Source: Eleginops maclovinus
Taxonomy: Eukaryota; Chordata; Actinopteri; Perciformes; Eleginopidae
Assembly: GCF_036324505.1 (NCBI RefSeq)
Contig: NC_086360.1
Span: 17,459,293 to 17,523,292 of the forward strand
Length of the DNA: 64,000 bases
Reading direction: 5' to 3'
A program made the position numbers and the translations under genes. Each line of letters begins with the position of its first letter. The stretch's first letter is position 1. The notes beneath the pieces were generated by a model. The model had not been told where the DNA came from. It was given only the letters and a program-made list of their open reading frames with translations, and searched no databases. Below, piece by piece: positions 52,811-61,785 of the stretch.

Positions 52811-55800
52811 CTGAAGGAATAGACAGAGGGGATTGAGAGAGCAGTAATCAGTCAAATTCAAAAAATGTGTACAACTTAACCAACAGGAATGTACTTAAAC
52901 AAAGAACTGTTCTTATAAGATGAGAAATAGAATATAATATATCTTGACAAAAGGTGGGAAAAGTTTTTTTTGCCTGTATACAGAATTGAATATGCTGTAT
53001 AATGTGTGACTATGACTCAGCATGTTTCCGAAAGTGTGACCAAGCATATTTGCCAAACTGACTCATCTTTTCCCACAAAAGCAATGAAAACGAACACTGC
53101 AGTGTGATGATTAGTGTGATAATGTGCTTAACAGAGCTTTTGACACTTGTAATAGTAAAACGATCCATTAGTTTGATGCAGTTTAGCCAGCTAAAGGACC
53201 CTTGTGTTGTGCATGCTACGTGTTATGGCTCCCTTTGAAACTGACCTAACTAGACTGAGACGTTGTTAGTGTTATTTGTTACACCTGTGGTTTTCCTGTT
53301 ATGTAAAGTGAAAATCAAAAAGAGGACATGATTAATATATTTTGTCGTAGTTTAAATATGTGAGGGTCAAATCTCTAGCGGCTTTGATTTAGCTCAAAAC
53401 AAAGAAAGACATTACACATAAGCACACAGACTGACCTGATTTAAAGTCCATCTATTCTGCAGTATAAAAAATAAGCAACCAGTTTTTGTCTTTGAAGGTG
53501 TATTCTGACATAACCTAAAATAAAAACACAATTTTCAAAATGATGTGAATTGTTCTGCTAGCTAAGTCTTTGTGTGTCTCCAGTGAGATTCCTGATTTTG
53601 CTCCGAGTTTTGACCTCTGAAAGACCTGCACATCTGTACAGCACATGGGATATTGGTTTCAGTCCTGATGTCCAAATAAGGTTAACTCACCTTTGTTGAT
53701 GAGGAACAGATCCACACAGGTTAAAAATAGGGTATGCCTGCCCTTTGGCAAAGAAAGCTTGATCTTTCACATCCTGTCTGTTTCAAATAAAGCCCATATC
53801 TATTCTGCTGTTCACAGCCGTTTACCTACGTTAAACAAACGACCATAGTGTTAAGTTCAACCTTATAAAGACATCTTCAGTCAGCTTCTAAATCTCCTAC
53901 CACAACAATATTAAGCCTTAAAACTGCCTTAGAGCAAGGCCATTGGCAACAGTGTGGGATTTAATCTATAATTGTTCAAATAAATATTCAACTTATTACC
54001 CTCCTGAACAAACTGAAAGGCAAACCCTTTGAATTTAAGACCAATTTGTACAAGTCTTTCTGTAGCTGCATTAAACCAATATATTGTAATTGATTAAGTA
54101 GATGAGTGCTGTATCCATTTATCGGGAAAGGTTTGCTGAGTATAACTGAAACATGAAATTCATCTCAGGGTTGTTTTTAGGGCCGTCCTTTAAACATCTT
54201 TCTCACCACTCCTCCTCGGACTGAATTCTGGGATATGGCAGGCTGGGTAATTACTTCCAGAGGCCCGGGGAGTAGACGCAGCAAATATGAGGGCTTAAGT
54301 AGATCCAACATCAAGTTACAGTGCAGTACCAGGCAATCAGTAGCTTTCTTGCACCTTTTGACCTTCTACCTTTTTCTGCTTCTATTTGCAGAACAACCAT
54401 CTCCCTGCTATATTTTGCTAGACTAAAATATGCTTTATATTGTACATCTATGTATCTATTTTAGGTGTGTGTTTAGGTGATTACAGAGAATGCAACGCAA
54501 GTATAGTGCCAAAATAGTTTATATAAAAGTAAGACAAGGACCAAAGACAAAAACAAACCGAAAAATTGGTATGTAGTTTTCAAGGAACACAATATAGTGT
54601 ATCTCTTAAAGTCAATTAAATACCTTTACATTGTTAAAGATCCATTAAGCTACAACAGGTCAATGTAAAACAGTGGGATTTGTGCAAGGAGGTTTTAAAA
54701 CAAGTGTTCACTGCTGGGTTTGTTGCTGTAAATCCCGTGGAGAGCTTAGCAACCCATCTCTTAGAAATACACAAACAGGCTGAAGGAGTGACGTCCACAC
54801 CACAACTGACAGCACTGTCACGCATGCTGACGTTCAAAGGCTTGCTCCCAAAGCAATGTCAAGAGGAGCATCTATTATTGATTAGTTCTTCCAGAGGCCT
54901 GACGAGCATGCAGGTTTTCCCTTCAGATAAACACTGTACACTAGAGCAGAGGAGTGAACTGATCCGAGATTTTTACAGGAAGGTCCACGGTGAGTGCTGT
55001 CTCATGGAGCTGCCTACTGTCTTTGGGCAGGAAGGGTGGAGAGTGAGTGATAATGAGAGCCTACACCAACACAGAGGACACCCTGCCAACTGAATCACAA
55101 GGAGACAGAGATTAAGTCAACTCTTCATTAAAAAAACACAGTCTGTATTGCACATGTGTACTTTTTGTTGGGGAACAATGTGGATGTAATCATGGTTATG
55201 CACAGCCACAATGCAGGCGTATCTGTTCATGCAGAACAAAAGAAGTATGATTTAGGTTTAGAGCCTATTTTATTATATGCATGATCTTTTATTGGCATTT
55301 GAATCATATTAGTGTTAGCTATTGTCTGAGCCAGGAGAGCACACACATCCTCTGAGCAGTACAGCACAGTTTGCATGACTGGAAAATCGATAGAGGGCTT
55401 TTACGAGCTTTTCTCAGGAATGGTCATTTGGTATTTCCTGTCCAGAACTCGAGGTAAAAAAAAAGGTGTTATTCAGGGGGCAACACAATGCCAACAACTA
55501 CAAAAATGGCAGCTTGCATGACAGTGTAGAAAGTAGTTGTTTTTTTGTCTATTTACCTTTTCTTTCAGATTCGCTTGCTTCTCCATCCTGTCTGACTGCT
55601 TTGGTTTGTGCCACGGGTTATCGCTCTCATCCCATCACACTCCTTCTTGTCTTTTTATTTGGTTTAAGGTGCTTATCAAAAGTTAGCAAAAAAAAGGTCC
55701 ACGTTTTAGTCGCTAAACTCCGAGGAAAATCCACGAAGACTGAGCAGTGTTGCCTTCAGGAGAAACTTTTCCCAGGAAAGTGCGCCATGTTGTCAAATCT

Positions 55801-55990
55801 TTTCCTTTTTTTCTTGACGTTTTTCCTCCTGTTGCCATAGCGGATTTCTGAGCGCTGTGTAGAGGGAGGTTATTCCAATGAAAGGGAAATATTGATTAAA
55901 AAAGCATCACTTGATGTTGATGTGCATGTTGTTATACGTGTTACAAACTATTAATACATTGGAATTCAAAGCAAATTTTTGCTCACTCAC
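52811..55990. other. Intron or intergenic DNA upstream of the TPR exon
   Basis: No assigned exon. A 137-codon plus-strand open frame at 54,680-55,093, without recognisable similarity, ends beyond a donor-like CACG|GTGAGT. A small CpG-containing patch at 55,690-55,860 carries a minus-strand ATG followed by a short basic frame and no good donor. Neither is supported as a gene. Confidence 0.45.
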
Positions 55991-56086
55991 AGGTCGTTGG
56001 CGTGCATAGACTTTGTAAGGGCTCAGGCTGGAGAGGAAAAGGGGCACCTCGCCCACGTGCAGCACCTTATTGGTGCCCAACCTGAA
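55991..56086 (-). CDS. Putative coding exon, 32 codons, possibly the upstream exon of the ttc28-like gene
   Basis: On the minus strand, after CATCATCAGTCAG, a 96-bp block reads FRLGTNKVLHVGEVPL and continues to YARQRP, then meets a strong donor GTGAGTGAGC. Third codon positions are strongly G/C-biased (GTG CTG CAC GTG GGC GAG GTG CCC), unlike the flanks. A TGA lies in frame just upstream of the acceptor, and there is no in-frame ATG, so it would be internal. Three AG dinucleotides (CATCAG, TCAG, TTCAG) make the exact 5' edge uncertain. The donor is phase 0 and the next minus-strand exon (52,810) starts in phase 0, so direct joining works. I do not recognise the peptide, and human TTC28 has no obvious counterpart, so another gene remains possible. 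Confidence 0.45.
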
Positions 56087-56445
56087 CTGACTGATGATGC
56101 GTTTAGGTAAAATTGTTCAACCAAAAGTAATGAGCTGTTAAGAAATAAAAAAGCAGTTCATTTCAGCATCTTGAGTTGACGGCATACTTCGAGTTACTCT
56201 GATAAATCAGGAATGACAGCAACTACCGATTGCTGTTAAAATAATGGTAAAATTACTTGCATTTACATAGTACCATTTTTACAGCTTACTTAACGAGATG
56301 CAGTTTGTCTGTAATCACTAACCTATCATTGCAAATGAATAACACTGCAAACGTGCGTCTGCTATTCAAATGATGTGAGTACAAGGCTAAAGCTGTTGAG
56401 GCAATCATCTTAATATTTATATATTTTGTGGGTGTTTTTTGTTAA

Positions 56446-56489
56446 TGGTTTGGATCATTCTGGTCTACAATCCAGAATGATCCAAACCA
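56446..56489. repeat. Perfect 18-bp inverted repeat (hairpin)
   Basis: The arms TGGTTTGGATCATTCTGG (56,446-56,463) and CCAGAATGATCCAAACCA (56,472-56,489) pair perfectly around an 8-base loop. It ends four bases before a CTCF-like core. It is too short for a typical pre-microRNA and is not followed by a T-tract. Confidence 0.9.
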
Positions 56490-56493
56490 CTAG

Positions 56494-56507
56494 CCAGTAG
56501 GGGGCAG
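56494..56507 (+). promoter_or_regulatory. CTCF-like binding core
   Basis: CCAGTAGGGGGCAG matches the vertebrate CTCF core CCASYAGRKGGCRS exactly on the plus strand. It lies between the putative ttc28-like exon and the sds promoter, a plausible insulator position. It is oriented opposite to the match at 4,558-4,571. Occupancy cannot be inferred from sequence alone. Confidence 0.4.
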
Positions 56508-58689
56508 TATCATACCTTAACGCTAGGTGTCACCAGCTGCCATTAAACCAAAAAAGCAGCATGACTTTAGTTAAGTCAGATCATTCTTAGCTGACTGCAG
56601 TTTCCTTCTGTTTTGTTTTGAGCCCAAAATATCCACTCTCATTCACTGACCCGTGCAAACATAATTTTGCATAAATAAGCTAGCAGTCTGTCTTTTTAAA
56701 CCAAGAAATAAGAGAGACTGATCAAATGCACTTGGATAAAACATAAATTGTTTGTATGTGCAGCTCTTCACCAGGAGATGGTGTAACAATCCTTAACAGA
56801 ATGGCCTTTAGTCTTGACACCAGAAGCCATGTAATTCCATGAGAAAACCAGCTAGTCTTGCAATACGCCTTTTCCAAAAATGAAATGTTTACATCTCATC
56901 AGGGTTTATTTTGGAAGCCTGCAATGCATTCAGTTGTGGCAGACAGTTCAATGTAATAGGCTTCACCTGTGTTTCTCCTGCTTTAAAGTCAAATGAAGTG
57001 TGTCATTTTCTGACGGTTTAAACTGCAATGGGCTTTGTACAAAATGTAATATTAATTATGTGAAAACATTGTAATTCGTGTTCCCGTATTATTTTTCAGG
57101 CTTTAACAATGATCACAAAGACCTTAAAAACAAAACTGAGAAAACTGCTTTTGTTTTTACTTAATTTTATAGTTTGTTTCTGGTGAAAAATACAGAAAAG
57201 GATGAAGATCCAGCCCATATTTATGGAAGTTAACAATGTTATCTGCTAGTTTGGTTTCAGTCTTTTTATCACCTTAACAGCTCCTTATTGGTTTTGCTTG
57301 CAGAAGTGTGATACAAGTCTACTGAATTGCAGGTTAATCGTACAGAAACTCCTCACTGTTCTACTCTCTCTTTTTTATCCCAAACTCATTACTCTGTTTG
57401 TATGGTCACATTCAAGGAAAGTAAGATTATTGCAAAAGCGGCTTGTAAAGGGTTCGTTCACAAGAAAGAACCAGTTACATCAATGTGCTTAAAATCAAAG
57501 CAGCTATTAAGCATAGAGTAAGTGCTTTTTGTAGTATTTAAGCAACACTTACTTAGATTTAATCACTTGTTTCTTCGAATAAGTGGCATGCTATCAAGGT
57601 TAGATTATAGCTAGCACATGATGTTGTTGTTTACAATTGTTCCCAAGCTTCAGCAATATCAAAACATACAATGTAACAGTATTTTTCAACATACATACAA
57701 GTCATTAGTTGTGTTTTTAATTATTGGATACAGTTAATATACATTATTATTAAAGTAATAATGTGTTCATTCATTTGTAAAAAATTGCAACACTAAAATA
57801 TGGCGAGGTACATTGATTCAAGGTGTCTATGACCAAACAAACAAAATTCAATCATTGTTATTTGATAAATGTTACTAAATAAGTTAATAATATTGTATTT
57901 CTATAACATTAAGCCCAATAAGACAATATGTTGCAACTGTCCCCAGTCACTTTTATGCTGGATTTTAAGATCATATCTTGGGTTTATTATTCTCAATATT
58001 TTGTATATAGCCCAAAAGTAATTTGAATAACTAAATAAAAAAATATTGTGATTTTAGTTTTTTTTTTCAAATACCTGCAATTCGTAGCCGGCAATTTACT
58101 TCTTAGTTGCATTCCACCACTTGTTTAATTAATTGTTTAAGGACTATTTTAATTAAAAAGACAGACTTTGCAGACTACTATTTGCGTGTTTTATTTCAGC
58201 AGCTACCACTGACCGGCCCACCGGATCATTCAGGTTTGAACCGTGCAGACGGAGGCTGTTCCATCGGGGCAAAAAATAGTAGCGACTCTTTAGGTAATGT
58301 CTGCCATGCGTGCAACTCCTTTAGAGGGGAGAGCAACACGCCAAGGACAGCGAGTACAAATGTCACAGTCACGGGGGTCACAGCAAAGCAGAGAACAGTG
58401 TGAATAGTGAACAGTTAACTAATGACTGTTTGGAAAATACGTTTTCTGCACGCCTTTATCATGAAGAGCGATTACAATACCTCTTAATTAAGAGAGGCGC
58501 TCATTTAGCGCAAAGGCTCTTCATTTATACCAGACAGATTGTTTAAACATACAAAAAATACCAGTGTAGGTTGGAACTTATCATATCTACAGCATTATGG
58601 GGAGAAATAGGATGATAATAAATGGGAGGAATTCCCATCATCCTCTTCCTCACGGTCACTGGGAGGGTCTGGTGCCAGAATGCCTATCA

Positions 58690-58812
58690 CTGATTGGCTA
58701 AGAGGTGGGCCTCCTCTGCCAAGCCCACAGCACCACTGAGTATATATGAAAAAGGAAGTCTTGGATAAGTGATATTTAACCCAACTTGTTATCCTGCAAT
58801 ACATCTAAAAAG
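58690..58812 (+). promoter_or_regulatory. sds promoter and probable non-coding first exon
   Basis: An inverted CCAAT box (ATTGG, 58,693-58,697) and a TATA-like box (TATATATG, 58,741-58,748) stand about 45 bp apart. This predicts a start near 58,770. A donor AAAAG|GTATTT follows at 58,812. It would remove a 90-bp intron ending in the polypyrimidine acceptor TTTGTTTGTTTACAG at 58,902, just before the coding exon. The coding exon clearly begins after an acceptor, so an upstream non-coding exon must exist; this is the nearest good candidate, with 58,200-58,293 as an alternative. A TATA-type promoter fits a tissue-restricted metabolic gene. Confidence 0.5.
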
Positions 58813-58906
58813 GTATTTGGATTTTGTTTTTACATGAAAAATATCTGAATTATTTGGATGTAGCTTGACAAGTTAACCATTACTTTGCTTGTTTGTTTAC
58901 AGTGAG

Positions 58907-61442
58907 ATGAAGACCCATCAGCCTCTTCATGTGGCCACTCCATTGAGGCAGAGCCTTGCCCTGACTAAAGTAGCTGGGACCTCTGTTTACCTCAAGCTGG
59001 ATTCATCTCAGCCCACCGGATCATTTAAGATCAGGGGCATCGGACACCTCTGCAAAACTGTGAGTACTTCCCGTCTGTTTTGGGGTGTTTTAAAGTTGTC
59101 TGTGAGATTCTTAGCATATATCAAAAAAGAGACCATAGAATTACTCAGATCATTTATTTAAGTAAAAATAGAAATGCTCGGGTCTTCAAATACTTCATTA
59201 TAATTACAATTTTTGACCTCAAATGTCACTTGGGTAAAAGTACAGAAGTATTATCAGCTAAATGTACTCAAAGTATAACAGTAAAAGTACTCAGTATGCA
59301 GAATGGCTCCTTTCATAGTATTATCATAGAATTTCTATCCTGATTTGTATCAATTATAAATAGATGTAGGAGCAGTTTGATGTTCTAGTTTGTCAATGTT
59401 GAGCAAATTGTAGAAACTGTGTTAAACAAATGTACTGGAGTAAAATGTATGGTATTTGCCTATGCAATATTGAGGAATATAAGTTAAAAAAGCATGAAGT
59501 GGAGATTCTTAAGTGCAAGTATGTCAAAACAGTACTTAAGTATGGTAAAAAAAATACTTTGTTACATTCCACTACTGATCAAACTGACCCAGTACGGGCC
59601 AGTTTTTGTGTCAGTCAAACAGCTGGGATTTTTTTACACTGTGACTTTTGATTCTGACTGTTGTGTCTTTTTTCTTGTAGTGGGCAGAGCGAGGGTGTGA
59701 GCGGTTTGTCTGCTGTTCAGGTAAGCACTGAAGCAACAAAAATTAGATCAATGATAATGTTATCTTTGCCCCTGCTAGTGTGTTTGAGTGTGTAACCTTT
59801 TAACCTCTTTGGTCCCAACAGGAGGAAATGCTGGTATGGCCGCAGCTTACTCTGCCCGTCAGCTCGGGGTTCCTGCAACCATAGTAGTACCAAGTGTTAC
59901 ACCAAACCCAACAGTGGAGAGGCTGAAGGACGAGGGTGCCACTGTGGTTATCCATGGCAAGGTAAATTAATCTCATGTGTGGTTTACTACAATCGTTATA
60001 TCATATTGTCATTTTTTAAAGCATCAATAGGTTTAGTTATGGTGAAATCTAGAGAAATGTCCCACACAAGTCATTTTAATTTCAATGTAAACAGGTTGAC
60101 AATGCAAAATGGTTCAACACATGACATGTTGTTGTGTCTTGGCTCCTTCAGGCACTAAATGAGAGCATTGAATATGGACAGCAACTTGTGGCAAACAACC
60201 CCAGCTGGATATTCATTTCTCCCTTTGATGATCCACTCATCTGGTGAGATGATCTTAATCTGCCTGTCCCTCAGGGGTTGTGACAGCATCTACATTATTA
60301 TGTACTGTGAAGGAATTCCTGCATGGAAATGTATCTGTCATGAGGAATAAGAGAGGGACACGAGATAAGATGTGAACATTTTGAAATAGGACTATATATA
60401 AGACATAGTTTTAGGATGTGCAAGTGACTGAAAGTAACTGTGTCTTATCATGCAGCGTCATCATATGTGTAATGTATGAAGTGTTATGTCAGATAACATG
60501 TTATCTTATCACAGTGCTAACTTAATGGGGTGATCACATCACCATAAATTGCTGACACACAGTAATGACCTGATATGATGAATTCAAGGAAGAATCTTTA
60601 AAGAGAAATAAAAAAAACGGGGCTGTTTCTTACTCACATGTTAATCAAATGTATTCACATTTCAATCAATGAAACTAACAGGGTCTGTGTTGCGTTTCTG
60701 TGTGCAGGGAAGGCCATACAACTCTGGTGAAGGAGCTGGAGCAAGACCTGAAGGTGAAGCCGGGAGCGATCGTGTTGTCGGTGGGAGGCGGAGGCCTGCT
60801 GAACGGGGTGGTGGAGGGACTGCGTCGGGCATGCTGGGCAGACGTGCCGATTGTAGCCATGGAAACCATGGGAGCACACAGCCTCAATGCAGCAATGAAG
60901 GCTGGGAAACTGGTCACTTTACCTGAAATTACCAGGTAATTTACTCTATAAACAAAGATATTATACCCAAACTATAACATTATCTCGCTTTTGTATGTAA
61001 ACAATTGACCTTTCTTTTTTGCTCTCTAGTGTTGCAACCACTCTGGGCCTGACAAGGGTATCTGCTCAGACTTTCAAACTGGTGAAGGAGCACACCGTTT
61101 TCTCTGAAGTAATCACAGACCAGGAGGCTGTAAAAGCTGTGGAACACTTTGTAGGTGAGTACAACGTGCACCTAAACACTGATCCAAAAAATAGGTCTTG
61201 AATTGCAGCAGTGAGACTGATATCTTCTGTTGTGTCCTCTTCCTGCAGATGATGAGAAGGTCCTGGTGGAGCCCGCCTGCGGGGCCGCCCTGGCAGCCGT
61301 GTACAGCAACGTTATCAAAAGGCTGCAGGACGAGGGCAAGCTGGCACAGCGTCTTGGCCCGGTGGTCATCATTGTGTGCGGCGGGAACAACATCAGCATG
61401 GAGCAGCTAGCGAGGCTGAAAAAACAGCTCGGTATCAACTAG
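58907..61442 (+). CDS. sds: L-serine dehydratase / L-threonine deaminase, complete seven-exon CDS
   Basis: A cytosolic pyridoxal-phosphate enzyme that converts L-serine to pyruvate and L-threonine to 2-oxobutyrate, each with release of ammonia. Coding exons: 58,907-59,059; 59,681-59,720; 59,822-59,961; 60,152-60,243; 60,708-60,935; 61,030-61,154; 61,249-61,442. All have GT/AG borders and compatible phases, giving 323 residues (human SDS 328). Visible motifs: PLP lysine in GSFKIRG (Lys41), the cofactor-binding SGGN (64-67), the tetraglycine phosphate loop GGGGL (168-172), and VCGGNN with Cys303. AGTSVYLK, FDDPLIWEGH and DDEKVLVEPACGAALAAVYS are close to mammalian SDS, closer than to SDSL. Residue 65 is Gly, where human SDS has Ala and SDSL has Gly. 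No frameshift or stop is present. The start follows an acceptor by four bases and is the only sensible ATG. Confidence 0.97.
59145..59580 (+). repeat. Dispersed fish repeat inside sds intron (AGTAAAAGTAC family)
   Basis: It has recurrent AGTAAAAGTAC, AAGTAC and AAATGTACT motifs, a GTACTCAGTATGCAGAATGGC middle, and a TTACATTCCACTACTG end. It shares order and orientation with 62,150-62,656. I recall this as a very common fish element, probably a non-autonomous DNA transposon. It fills most of the intron between the first two coding exons. Confidence 0.6.
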
Positions 61443-61785
61443 TGCGTCCAACTACCTGACCTTTCCTCTATTCCTTCATCTGCTGGCCTCGATCCATGAA
61501 CCCCCGCCATTCACGTGCTCCATAGACCGAATCATTCCAGACTGTGAGACACTCCTGAGCGCTGACATGTGGACGAAGATGCTGGAGAGATTTTTTTTAA
61601 TCTTGTAAAGCCTTTAGAATTTTGATGCTGTTTTGGTAGAGGTAGTTTTTCGACTTTTAACAAAAAAAGTACACTGACACATTCAGGTTGTATCGGTTTT
61701 AAGTGTGGTTTAATGTTTTTCTTCTGCTTTTGTACATTGAATTGTATTTAAAAAATAATAAATTATGTTTCTGAATATTCTGCCT
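61443..61785 (+). terminator. sds 3' UTR and polyadenylation signal
   Basis: After the TAG stop, a canonical AATAAA occurs at 61,757-61,762, predicting cleavage around 61,775-61,785 and a 3' UTR of about 335 bases. Confidence 0.7.

Larger units (their letters stand above)
56110..58680. other. Non-coding DNA between the ttc28-like exons and sds
   Basis: No start exon for the minus-strand gene is convincing here. It holds the hairpin and CTCF-like site listed separately. A CpG-richer patch at 58,200-58,390 has an acceptor-donor pair (TTATTTCAG ... TTTAG|GTAATG, 58,200-58,293) that could be a non-coding exon of sds. Otherwise it is AT-rich. Confidence 0.45.

Noticed and set aside
54680..55093. 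137-codon plus-strand open frame crossing a donor-like CACG|GTGAGT
   Set aside because: It lacks an ATG at its left edge, has no convincing acceptor, and matches no protein I know; low-confidence chance frame.
55690..55860. Minus-strand ATG with a short basic frame (MATGGKTSRKKGKDL start) in a small CpG patch, as a ttc28 first exon
   Set aside because: The frame ends in TAG after about 41 codons with no acceptable donor, and it lies downstream of the 56-kb exon candidate.
58230..58275. Minus-strand ATG GAA CAG CCT CCG (MEQPPSARFKPE), recalling the MEQSPPP start of human TTC28 as I remember it
   Set aside because: The frame stops after 12 codons and no GT donor lies before the stop, so it cannot splice to the TPR exon as read. 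Similarity over three to five residues is easily chance.
58216..59025. A 15-base string (GCCCACCGGATCATT) shared by 58,216-58,230 and the PLP-lysine region of sds at 59,011-59,025
   Set aside because: About two random 15-base matches are expected in a 64-kb window and the flanks do not align, so a partial gene duplication is not supported.
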